Of a stretch of DNA of 9,807 nt, positions 1 through 6,262 are shown one piece after another. Both the position numbers and the translations under genes were made by a program. Numbering within the stretch: the stretch's first letter is position 1; the number at the start of each line of letters is the position of its first letter. The notes under the pieces are model-generated. The model made no database searches. It worked only from the letters and a program-made list of their open reading frames with translations, and was not told where the DNA came from. This stretch comes from UBA9547 sp044349205 (lineage in GTDB: Bacteria; Bacteroidota; Bacteroidia; Cytophagales; UBA9547), in assembly GCA_044349205.1 (NCBI GenBank), contig JBIKRJ010000082.1, positions 1 through 9,807 on the forward strand. Direction: 5' to 3'.

Positions 1-57
1 ATAAATGTACGAACTAAGGGGCGAGTAATCAAACTTTCCCTGATTTGGAACTGAAAT

Positions 58-975
58 TTATTTTAATCCTTCTTTTATCAGGGAAACATTGGCTTTGAAC
101 ATCCCAATGTATGTTCCTTCGGGTGTATTGCCAGCGCCCAAAGCATCGGAATACAAGCTTCCGCCAATACGAATATGGTGTCCTTTTCTTTTACACCCTT
201 CAATTACCGAATTGATGGCTTTTTCAGACACTGAAGTTTCGATAAAAACCGATTGTATATTGCGTGCGACCAAGGTTTTGGTCAGGTTTGTGATTTCGCT
301 GAGCCCATATTCCGAAAGTGTTGAAATGCCCTGAAGTCCAATGACTTCCATACGGTATCTTTTGCCAAAATAGCCAAAAGCATCGTGGGCAGTAACCAAT
401 ACTCTTTGTTTGGCAGGAATACTTCCGATGTCGCGCATCACTTGCTCATCGAGTAGTTGCAGTTGTTTGTCGTAAGCGGTGGCATTTTGATGAAAAAATG
501 CACAGTGAGCTGGGAAGTGTTTCGATAGATTTTTCTCTGCTTCTTGCACGCAGTATCGCCATAGCTGCACATCGAACCAAATGTGGGGGTCGGGTATTCC
601 GTGGCTCGCATCGGCCAATAGCAATAGATTTTTTGGGATGCCATCGCTTACGGCAACCACTTTTTTGGTGCGTTTCAGTTTTTGAAAAATCTCGACCATT
701 TTTCCTTCTAGGTGCAAACCGCTGTAGAAAATAATATCCGCATCGGCCATTTTTTTCAAATCGCTAAGAGAGGCTTTGTACAAATGAGGGTCTACACCTG
801 GTCCCATCAAAGCCGAAACTTCGGCCTTGTCGCCCACGATATTTTGTACCATATCGGCTATGTGCCCAGTGGTGGTCACAATCTTTGGTCTGTTGGTTTC
901 TTTGGGTTTGTTTTGGCACGAAAAAAGAAGTAGCGTTAGCAAATAGGGCATTAAAAAAGCAAGTGTAGGTTTCAT
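58..975 (-). CDS. Metal ABC transporter substrate-binding lipoprotein (TroA/ZnuA/MntA family)
   Basis: Cell-surface or periplasmic lipoprotein that binds Zn2+ or Mn2+ and delivers it to an ABC importer. I place the start at the ATG at 975 (MKPTLAF), giving 305 aa; its A is also the last base of the upstream regulator's stop (TGATG), which favours translational coupling. An in-frame ATG at 981 would add two residues. The N-terminus is a hydrophobic signal ending in a lipobox (LLFSC, Cys20). Four expected metal ligands of cluster A-I binding proteins are visible: His64 (VDPHLYK), His131 (PHIWFD), His197 (TAHDAFGYF) and Asp277 (YSDALG). This His-His-His-Asp set is that of TroA/ZnuA; Mn-specific PsaA types have Glu at the third place. 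The His-rich loop of typical ZnuA is absent. Permease and ATPase genes are not in the window and may lie beyond base 1. The family is certain; the metal is not. Confidence 0.93.
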   Translation of the reverse strand: MKPTLAFLMPYLLTLLLFSCQNKPKETNRPKIVTTTGHIADMVQNIVGDKAEVSALMGPGVDPHLYKASLSDLKKMADADIIFYSGLHLEGKMVEIFQKLKRTKKVVAVSDGIPKNLLLLADASHGIPDPHIWFDVQLWRYCVQEAEKNLSKHFPAHCAFFHQNATAYDKQLQLLDEQVMRDIGSIPAKQRVLVTAHDAFGYFGKRYRMEVIGLQGISTLSEYGLSEITNLTKTLVARNIQSVFIETSVSEKAINSVIEGCKRKGHHIRIGGSLYSDALGAGNTPEGTYIGMFKANVSLIKEGLK

Positions 976-1643
976 CAGCATGAAATATAAATGTTGCGGG
1001 CCACTTGTTTCGACACAATGGTGCGCTTGCCATGATTGATGAGTATTTCTACCGAACCATCATATTCTACCCTGTCGGTAATTTCCAATGTACATTTCAA
1101 GCCAATTTCAAGCTTGTCCAAATGCTTTAAAAAAACGGGGTTGCTGTCTTGAACAGCCACAACAATTCCTTTTTCGCCTATCGAGGCTTCTTCCAAAGTT
1201 TTTTTTCTAGCTACATTCATGTTGCCCGTTTCATCGGGAATCGGGTCGCCGTGTGGGTCGTATTGCGGAAAGCCAAGAAATTCGTCGAGGCGCTGAATGA
1301 GTAGGGGAGAGTGAATGTGTTCCAACTGTTCGGCCACTTCATGTACCTGATCCCAATGAAATTTTAGTTTTTCGACCAAAAAAACTTCCCACAGTCGGTG
1401 TTTTCTAACTATCAAAAGGGCTACTTTTTTGCCCGTTTCAGTGAGCCTCACCCCTTGGTATTTTACATGCGTGATGAGGTTTTTTTGCGCCAGTTTCTTG
1501 TACATGTCTGTTACAGAAGCGGGCTTTGTTTTTAGGTAATCCGAAATATCGTTGGTAAATACCTCTTTTTGTCCGTTTTCCGACAAGTGGAAAATGGCCT
1601 TGATGTAGTTTTCTTCGGTAAAAGAGATGTTTTTGTCGCTCAT
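975..1643 (-). CDS. DtxR/MntR/TroR-family metal-dependent transcriptional repressor
   Basis: Cytoplasmic repressor that binds DNA when loaded with Fe2+ or Mn2+; here it probably controls the metal-uptake operon it heads. The 222 residues show an N-terminal winged helix (about 8-70, with PASVTDMYKKL as recognition helix), a dimerisation and metal-binding domain (about 75-145), and a C-terminal FeoA/SH3-like domain (about 150-220, starting EASIGEKGIV). By eye alignment to DtxR, the ancillary ligands are His82, Glu86 and His101, and the primary-site residues are Glu105, Glu108 and His109. DtxR has Cys102 where this protein has Glu105, and Glu at that place is typical of Mn-responsive MntR. Asn12 replaces DtxR Met10. 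The start ATG has a TAAATTTG -7-like box just upstream. The stop TGA overlaps the next gene's ATG. The family is certain; Mn as effector is inferred. Confidence 0.94.
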   Translation of the reverse strand: MSDKNISFTEENYIKAIFHLSENGQKEVFTNDISDYLKTKPASVTDMYKKLAQKNLITHVKYQGVRLTETGKKVALLIVRKHRLWEVFLVEKLKFHWDQVHEVAEQLEHIHSPLLIQRLDEFLGFPQYDPHGDPIPDETGNMNVARKKTLEEASIGEKGIVVAVQDSNPVFLKHLDKLEIGLKCTLEITDRVEYDGSVEILINHGKRTIVSKQVARNIYISC

Positions 1644-1648
1644 CTCTA

Positions 1649-1656
1649 CAAATTTA
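1649..1656 (-). promoter_or_regulatory. Possible -7 promoter box of the metal-regulator operon
   Basis: TAAATTTG on the minus strand matches the Bacteroidota -7 consensus TAnnTTTG exactly and lies 5 nt before the repressor start, so the transcript would be nearly leaderless. No clear -33 TTG element is visible, and the stretch is AT-rich, so a chance match is possible. The adjacent plus-strand TTAGGTTA at 1663-1670 resembles one half of a DtxR/IdeR operator and would lie just upstream of this box. Confidence 0.4.
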
Positions 1657-1695
1657 CAAATTTTAGGTTACTCGAAAAAATATTTTAGGAATTGT

Positions 1696-2811
1696 CTATA
1701 ATCTTGTCAAACAATCGGTTAGTATTTTTTCTTCGGCAAATTGCCAGGTGTGTTTTTTCGCATTTAGATTTCCATTGGGGTAAAATACCATGTTTTGTAT
1801 GGCTTCGTGAATTTCAATTGGGTTTAGTTTTTGGTAATCGACCGACACATGGTTTTCAAATTCATGGCACAACGCTGTCCAAGGCTCATTTTTTTGAAGA
1901 AGCAGAGGCAGGCCAGCCGTCATGTATTCGTACAATTTCGTTGGGTATTTGTTTTGAATGTGCGACGCCAATCGGTTGGAAATGATTGCGAGATCAGAAA
2001 TGAATATTTCTTCTTGTATTTCTTGGTGCGAAAGTGGGCACTTGCTCACTTTTAGATCGATATAGGGCTGCTGCTTGGTTGTTTCGCTCAATTTTTTCAA
2101 GATGTCTTTTTGATGACAGCAACCTATTATTTTCAGCCTGTATCGCGAGTCCAAGTTGTGTAAGGCTTCTGTCAGTTCCAGAGCTTCTAAAATTCCTGTT
2201 TCTACTGCTAAGGTGCCAGAGAATAAAATGTGTATGAGTGGTTTTGATGCAAGTTGTATCTTGTTTACACGTCTAAACTCAAGGCTTTTATTTTCAAGAA
2301 TCAAATAGTTGTTTTTCAGAAACTTCAGTTCTTGGGTATAGCATTTTTCGGCCAACCAAAACTTATCGATGAAATGGGAGAGTAGGTTTTCCTTTGCTCG
2401 AATCCAGGTGGCCAAAAGTTGCCTGAAAACAGGATTTCCTTTTGAACTAGCTTTCGTGTTTGCAGCATAATTTTCTTGAATGTCGTACACGAGCTTTGAG
2501 CCAAATAAAAACTTGGACAAAACACTTATGAACAGAAGTTCTTGTGTGCATGCAACAATAAAATTTGGTTTGATTTTGAGGAGAAGTCCTAAAATGCGGA
2601 ATGTCGAAAAGAATCGTTCTATTAATGTGGGAGATACTGGCTGAAGGGAATGAAAAAAGACATTGCGCACATTTTCAGTTAATTCATAGGTGGTGTCTCG
2701 GGCTATGATATGCACCTGTGCATGTGGGATTTTAGACAGACTAAGCCCAATTTTTTGATAGTGGCGTATGTCGTCCAATGGTTTTAAAACCGAGACAATC
2801 GCAATTTTCAA
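1696..2811 (-). CDS. Glycosyltransferase, GT4/GT1-like (GT-B fold)
   Basis: Probable cytoplasmic or membrane-associated glycosyltransferase that moves a sugar from a nucleotide-sugar donor to a surface polysaccharide or other glycan; the substrate cannot be told from sequence. The 371 residues fit the family length. The N-terminal Rossmann-like half begins MKIAIVSVLKP and contains LVYDIQENY (about 108-116). The C-terminal half opens with ILFSGTL (195-201), and YPTKLYEYMTAGLP (289-302) is the donor-site motif typical of GT4 enzymes. The start codon is TTG at 2811: an in-frame TGA lies two codons upstream, and no ATG occurs near the N-terminus. It stands alone between the DNase-like gene (92 bp upstream) and the metal regulator (52 bp downstream), with no other glycan gene in view. 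Confidence 0.85.
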   Translation of the reverse strand: MKIAIVSVLKPLDDIRHYQKIGLSLSKIPHAQVHIIARDTTYELTENVRNVFFHSLQPVSPTLIERFFSTFRILGLLLKIKPNFIVACTQELLFISVLSKFLFGSKLVYDIQENYAANTKASSKGNPVFRQLLATWIRAKENLLSHFIDKFWLAEKCYTQELKFLKNNYLILENKSLEFRRVNKIQLASKPLIHILFSGTLAVETGILEALELTEALHNLDSRYRLKIIGCCHQKDILKKLSETTKQQPYIDLKVSKCPLSHQEIQEEIFISDLAIISNRLASHIQNKYPTKLYEYMTAGLPLLLQKNEPWTALCHEFENHVSVDYQKLNPIEIHEAIQNMVFYPNGNLNAKKHTWQFAEEKILTDCLTRL

Positions 2812-2859
2812 GATTCAAGAAAGAATAGTAAGACTACAGAAAAACTGTTTTCAAAGTTG

Positions 2860-2891
2860 TTTATGCAAAAAACATCAATTTTTTGCATAAA
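2860..2891. repeat. Perfect 13-bp AT-rich inverted repeat, possible terminator
   Basis: TTTATGCAAAAAA (2860-2872) and its exact reverse complement (2879-2891) flank a 6-nt loop. It lies 13 nt downstream of the DNase-like gene's stop and about 49 nt before the glycosyltransferase start, where a terminator between two minus-strand genes would be expected. The stem is A/T rich and no separate T-tract follows it in either direction, so it could instead be an operator for a dimeric regulator. Confidence 0.55.
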
Positions 2892-2903
2892 AAAACAAGG
2901 TTT

Positions 2904-3710
2904 TTAATTCAGCAGTAAAAACACAGGCAAGTGGTCTGATACTTTTCTTGCTTCTTTCAAGGTGGGGAAATTATTTGTAAAATCGATTCGGCCAGCTCTC
3001 AATATTTTGATTTGAGCTTTTTCAACAAGAAAGTTGTCGTAATCGTTGGCGAATTTCTCGCTTCCTTTAGGCTCCATTTTGATGGTTGTTTTCAAATTGT
3101 AAAGGGCAGGATATAGGCCGTGATATTTCAATTCTTCGAAAACGGAATTGGTTGAAGATAGATTGAAGTCGCCGGCAATTATCAGGTTGTCTTCTTTATA
3201 CATATTGTCTAGTCTGTCCAATTCGGCTATTTCCAACCATGGCATTTTCTTTTTTGGCACGGTGTGCAGGTTTGCCAATAGCAGATTTTTGTTTTTGGCC
3301 TTGAATCGGGCCATGTAGGGTTCCCTATCTATATAATAATCGAGCGTGCTTTCCAACCAAGGCTTTCCTATTAATGTCACCGTCGAAGATTTCCAAAGGT
3401 ATGCATAACACTCTGTTCCTCTGCCATTTGTAGGCCTACTCACTACGCTATTCCATTTTTTTCCATCTTTTTCAAGTAGCAATTCCAGCATTTCAATAGC
3501 ATCGATGCCGTCTTGGTCTATTTGTACTTCTTGCACCATTACAATGTCAGCATCACGAATTAAACTTGCCATGAGACCAATTTTGGCTTTTTTCTGTATA
3601 CCAAAATTTTGAATATTCCAAGAAACTATTTTTACTTGAGAAAATACATGACTATAAATAAATAGAAATGAAAAGGGTAGAATTTTGACATAAAATCTTG
3701 TTTGATGCAT
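2904..3710 (-). CDS. Secreted endonuclease/exonuclease/phosphatase (DNase I-like) protein
   Basis: Member of the DNase I fold superfamily, whose members hydrolyse phosphodiester or phosphomonoester bonds with a divalent metal. A signal peptide covers about residues 1-24 (KILPFSFLFIYSHVFS, then QVKIVSWN), so it is probably exported. Motifs appear in family order: VSWNIQNFG (Asn32), VMVQEVQ (metal-binding Glu61), YAYLWKS (103-109), LANLHT (catalytic His149), AGDFNLSS (Asp181, Asn183) and SDHLPVF (Asp259, His260). All expected catalytic residues are present, so activity is likely. At 268 aa it matches simple secreted DNase-like proteins. It starts 25 bp after the ftsY stop, behind a run of A residues, and could be co-transcribed with ftsY although no functional link is obvious. 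DNase is the best guess; a sphingomyelinase- or phosphatase-like substrate cannot be excluded. Confidence 0.85.
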   Translation of the reverse strand: MHQTRFYVKILPFSFLFIYSHVFSQVKIVSWNIQNFGIQKKAKIGLMASLIRDADIVMVQEVQIDQDGIDAIEMLELLLEKDGKKWNSVVSRPTNGRGTECYAYLWKSSTVTLIGKPWLESTLDYYIDREPYMARFKAKNKNLLLANLHTVPKKKMPWLEIAELDRLDNMYKEDNLIIAGDFNLSSTNSVFEELKYHGLYPALYNLKTTIKMEPKGSEKFANDYDNFLVEKAQIKILRAGRIDFTNNFPTLKEARKVSDHLPVFLLLN

Positions 3711-3735
3711 GGTAAAAGTGTTTTTTTTTAAAATA

Positions 3736-4692
3736 TTATTTAGAGAAAAATGCCTCTACAAAGGCTTGTTTGTCAAATGTTTGTAGGTCGTCTATTTTCT
3801 CGCCTACCCCAATGTATTTTACCGGTATTTTGAACTCGTCGGAAATGCCTATTACGACGCCGCCTTTGGCTGTACCATCTAGTTTTGTAATGGCGAGCGA
3901 GGTGACTTCGGTTGCTTTGGTGAATTCTCGAGCTTGAATGGCGGCATTTTGTCCGGTACTGCCGTCCAATACCAAAAGCACTTCGTGTGGAGCTTCCGGA
4001 ATGAATTTTTGTACCACTCTTTTTATTTTGCTCAATTCGTTCATCAAATTCACTTTGGTATGCAACCTACCTGCGGTGTCTATAATCACGATATCGGCTT
4101 GTGTATCAACGGCTTGTTTTACTGCATCGTAGGCCACCGACGAGGGGTCGGTGTTCATGCCGTGCGAGATAACGGGCACGCCAACTCTTTTGCCCCACAG
4201 TTTCAACTGGTCTACAGCGGCAGCACGGAAAGTGTCGCCTGCGCCAAGTACTATTTTGTAACCTCTTTTTTGGAATTGAGCAGCTAGTTTTCCAATAGTG
4301 GTTGTTTTGCCCACGCCGTTTACGCCTACTACCATTATGACATAGGGTTTGATATTTTGTGGCACTACAAAATCTTGACTTGTGTCGCCATGTTGGCTTG
4401 AAAGTAGCCCTGCTATTTCTTCTTTAAGAATAAGGTCCAATTCGTCCACATTCAAATACTTGTCTTTTTGAACACGCTCCTGTATTCTGTCTATGATTTT
4501 TAGCGTGGTGTCGATGCCCACATCGGCCATGACGAGAGTTTCTTCCAAATTATCCAAAACTTCCTCGTCGATAGTGGATTTACCTAAAACGGCACGTCCT
4601 AAATTGCCAAAAAACGATTCTTTGGTTTTCTCTAAACCTTTGTCTAGAGATTCTTTTTTATCTTTTGATGAGAAAAAATCGAATATGCCCAT
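3736..4692 (-). CDS. ftsY: Signal recognition particle receptor FtsY
   Basis: SRP receptor GTPase; it docks Ffh-ribosome-nascent chain complexes at the membrane so that inner-membrane proteins reach SecYEG. From the ATG at 4692 the protein is 318 aa (MGIFDFF). An upstream in-frame GTG at 4710 lies in the loop of the terminator hairpin and is not credible. The helical N domain covers about 15-100. The G domain shows GVNGVGKT (P-loop, 123-130), GAGDTFRAAAVDQL (150-163), DTAGR (205-209), TKLDGTAKGG (269-278) and GVGEKIDDL (295-303). The acidic A domain of E. coli FtsY is missing; a short lysine-rich N-terminus replaces it, as is usual in Bacteroidota. The gene follows rpmB-rpmG-DUF4295, the conserved order of the phylum, but an intrinsic terminator separates it from them. 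Confidence 0.98.
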   Translation of the reverse strand: MGIFDFFSSKDKKESLDKGLEKTKESFFGNLGRAVLGKSTIDEEVLDNLEETLVMADVGIDTTLKIIDRIQERVQKDKYLNVDELDLILKEEIAGLLSSQHGDTSQDFVVPQNIKPYVIMVVGVNGVGKTTTIGKLAAQFQKRGYKIVLGAGDTFRAAAVDQLKLWGKRVGVPVISHGMNTDPSSVAYDAVKQAVDTQADIVIIDTAGRLHTKVNLMNELSKIKRVVQKFIPEAPHEVLLVLDGSTGQNAAIQAREFTKATEVTSLAITKLDGTAKGGVVIGISDEFKIPVKYIGVGEKIDDLQTFDKQAFVEAFFSK

Positions 4693-4696
4693 AAGC

Positions 4697-4721
4697 AAAA
4701 AAAGTCCCACAAGGGACTTTT
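4697..4721 (-). terminator. Intrinsic terminator between the DUF4295 gene and ftsY
   Basis: On the minus strand AAAAGTCCC, loop TTGT, GGGACTTTT forms a perfect 9-bp stem (4700-4721), and its 3' arm runs into seven consecutive T (4703-4697). This is a textbook rho-independent terminator ending the ribosomal-protein transcript, 22 nt after the DUF4295 stop. The T-tract ends 4 nt before the ftsY ATG, so the hairpin occupies the place where the ftsY leader and ribosome-binding region would be. Reading the other way, only four T follow the stem and no plus-strand gene precedes it. Confidence 0.85.
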
Positions 4722-4743
4722 AATAATTGGAAATAAAGTGAAA

Positions 4744-4896
4744 TTATGACTTTATGAATTCCTGAACCTGATCAAGTTTTACGATTTCTTCTTTGAAAGT
4801 GTAAGCACCAGTCTCAGACGACTTGATGGCTTTGATAACCTTGGCAAATTTCTCACCACCTTCTTTTTTCAGGGTTGCAACTACTTTCTTAGCCAT
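4744..4896 (-). CDS. DUF4295 family small basic protein
   Basis: A 50-residue lysine-rich protein beginning MAKKVVATLKKEGGEKFAKV and ending QEFIKS. It belongs by sequence and position to the DUF4295 family, which is found in Bacteroidota directly after rpmG. Its role is not known; the constant linkage to L28 and L33, the small size and the basic charge suggest a ribosome-associated protein, which is inference. It starts 9 nt after the rpmG stop, ends with TAA and is followed by the strong terminator, so it is the last gene of the rpmB-rpmG transcript. I found it by translating the minus strand directly; the ATG fits the MAKK start of the family. Confidence 0.9.
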   Translation of the reverse strand: MAKKVVATLKKEGGEKFAKVIKAIKSSETGAYTFKEEIVKLDQVQEFIKS

Positions 4897-4905
4897 TTCT
4901 CAGTA

Positions 4906-5094
4906 TTATTTAATTTCTTTGTGAACAGTCATTTTTTTCAAAATGGGGTTGTATTTCTTCAACTCCAATCTTTCCGTAGTATTTTTACGGTTTTTGGTGG
5001 TGATGTACCTTGAAGTACCAGGCTGCCCAGAAGCTTTGTGCTCTGTACATTCCATAATCACTTGTATGCGGTTACCTTTGCTCTTCTTAGCCAT
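4906..5094 (-). CDS. rpmG: 50S ribosomal protein L33
   Basis: Small basic protein of the large ribosomal subunit, near the E site. The 62 residues show the bL33 pattern: MAKKSKGNRIQVIMECTEHK, then SRYITTKNRKNT and LELKKYNPILKKMTVHKEIK at the C-terminus. It has a single Cys (Cys16) rather than the zinc-binding four-Cys set, so it is the zinc-independent (C-) form. A slightly long loop (KASGQPGTSRY) is usual in Bacteroidota. It begins 10 nt after the rpmB stop and ends 9 nt before the DUF4295 gene, so the three genes form one transcription unit. Confidence 0.97.
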   Translation of the reverse strand: MAKKSKGNRIQVIMECTEHKASGQPGTSRYITTKNRKNTTERLELKKYNPILKKMTVHKEIK

Positions 5095-5104
5095 TGTTAA
5101 TCAA

Positions 5105-5347
5105 TTATTTGCTTGAGAATTTTCCCTTTTCTATCGATGCTTTAAGAGTTGCCTCCAAACCATTTTTGTTGATGGTACGAATGGCAGAAGTTGAAACCCT
5201 TAATTCAATCCAACGATTTTCAGCTGCCAAGAAAAATTTCTTTTTCTTTAGGTTTATATCGAACCTTCTTTTGGTTTTGGCATTCGATACGGAAACGTTG
5301 TTTCCCGACCTAGGCTTTTTACCAGTTATTTGACAAACTCTTGCCAT
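5105..5347 (-). CDS. rpmB: 50S ribosomal protein L28
   Basis: Structural protein of the large ribosomal subunit, of the usual length (80 aa). Diagnostic features are the N-terminal MARVCQITGKKPRSGNNVSVSNAKTKRRF region with CQITGK and SNAKTKRRF, then LKKKKFFLAAENRWIELRVSTSAIRTINKNG and a basic C-terminus. It is the first gene of the rpmB-rpmG-DUF4295 unit; a good -7 box lies 27 nt upstream of its ATG. The 71-bp gap to the LysM gene upstream makes an independent promoter likely, which fits a ribosomal-protein unit that needs strong, growth-linked expression. Confidence 0.97.
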   Translation of the reverse strand: MARVCQITGKKPRSGNNVSVSNAKTKRRFDINLKKKKFFLAAENRWIELRVSTSAIRTINKNGLEATLKASIEKGKFSSK

Positions 5348-5373
5348 AATGTATCTTTTTCAAAATTGAGGTG

Positions 5374-5381
5374 CAAAAGTA
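5374..5381 (-). promoter_or_regulatory. -7 promoter box for rpmB-rpmG-DUF4295
   Basis: The minus strand reads TACTTTTGCACC, an exact match to the Bacteroidota -7 consensus TAnnTTTG with the C-rich follow-on common in highly expressed genes. It is in the 71-bp gap before rpmB; transcription would start at about 5367-5369, giving a leader of some 20 nt without a Shine-Dalgarno site. A -33 TTG element is not clearly visible at the usual distance. Confidence 0.6.
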
Positions 5382-5418
5382 GGAAATATATTTTTGATGT
5401 GGAAATAAGGTTCGAAAT

Positions 5419-6246
5419 TTATTGTTCGGGGGTGTAAAATATTTCTACTTGGAAAATGCTGCTAGTAGCTTCTAGTTTGTCGTAAATCCTACGATTTACA
5501 AGCAAAAGGACACTATCGTCTGAAGTGGTATTGCCCACAACTGTGGCATGCACCGAATTGTTGTTCAACTTGTTTTTCAGCAACATAATAGTGCCAATGG
5601 GGGCATTTTTGTGCATCACCTTGAACAATAAGTTGTTGTCAAATGTCTCGTCCAATTTTGCAATGCCCGCTTCTGTAATTGAGGGGTAGCCTGTCGCATT
5701 TATTTTTTTCTCGCTTTTGGGTTCTGGAATGGTTTTGGCCGTTTCGGGGCTGGCTACAGGTATTTGGTTGGTCATTTCTTTTCCAGCTTTAGGTGTTTTT
5801 TGCGGGATAGTGAGTATTTGACCGGGCTTTACACTGCTGCCTGTTTGGTTTGCGTTTACAATATCGGCTATCGAAACATTGTACAACTTGCTGATTTTGA
5901 ATAGTGTTTCCCCTTTTTTTACTTCGTGTGTAATGGCATTTTCATTGCTTTCTGATTCTTTGTTGACAGGAGCAAGGGTTTTTTCGGTTTGTGTTTCAGT
6001 GAGCGCGTTTTGTTTCAAAGGCAGATACAGTTCGTCACCCACTTTCAAAGTATTTATTTTGGGATTCAAGGCCTTTATCTCGTTTACATTCAGGGCATAC
6101 TTGCGCGCGATGGCATACAGGGTTTGTCCTTTTTCTACTTTGAATACCATTACTCTTCTGCCATTTAGAGTTTCGGTACGAAGCGAATCGGAGGCAAAAG
6201 CGGTAAAAGTGCAAAGAAACAGGCAGATAAATAAGCGTATTTTCAT
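5419..6246 (-). CDS. Exported protein with two LysM domains and a C-terminal double-psi barrel-like domain
   Basis: Probable periplasmic or envelope protein that binds peptidoglycan. From the ATG at 6246 it is 275 aa; an in-frame TTG at 6279 would overlap the upstream gene and spoil the signal peptide. Signal peptide about 1-19 (KIRLFICLFLCTFTAFA). LysM 1 about 34-77 (KVEKGQTLYAIARKY to VGDELYLP), LysM 2 about 106-149 (HEVKKGETLFKISKLY to KPGQILTIP), separated by a Thr/Glu/Asn-rich linker. A second low-complexity linker leads to about 186-272, containing HKNAPIGTIMLLKN and VLLLVNRRIYDKL, which resembles the RlpA-like double-psi beta-barrel attached to LysM proteins in Bacteroidota. No catalytic Asp/His pair of lytic transglycosylases was recognised, so a binding or structural role is more likely. 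It starts 16 nt after the DUF4905-like gene and is probably co-transcribed with it. Confidence 0.88.
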   Translation of the reverse strand: MKIRLFICLFLCTFTAFASDSLRTETLNGRRVMVFKVEKGQTLYAIARKYALNVNEIKALNPKINTLKVGDELYLPLKQNALTETQTEKTLAPVNKESESNENAITHEVKKGETLFKISKLYNVSIADIVNANQTGSSVKPGQILTIPQKTPKAGKEMTNQIPVASPETAKTIPEPKSEKKINATGYPSITEAGIAKLDETFDNNLLFKVMHKNAPIGTIMLLKNKLNNNSVHATVVGNTTSDDSVLLLVNRRIYDKLEATSSIFQVEIFYTPEQ

Positions 6247-6262
6247 GTATTGTTGGTGTTTG

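Noticed and set aside
1..57. Start of a further transporter gene (permease or ATPase) after the metal-binding lipoprotein
   Set aside because: No ATG or recognisable coding sequence on the minus strand in these 57 bases; the window ends too soon to tell.
4693..4710. Upstream GTG start of FtsY
   Set aside because: The GTG lies in the loop of the intrinsic terminator, and FtsY of this phylum starts MG(I/L)F, matching the ATG at 4692.
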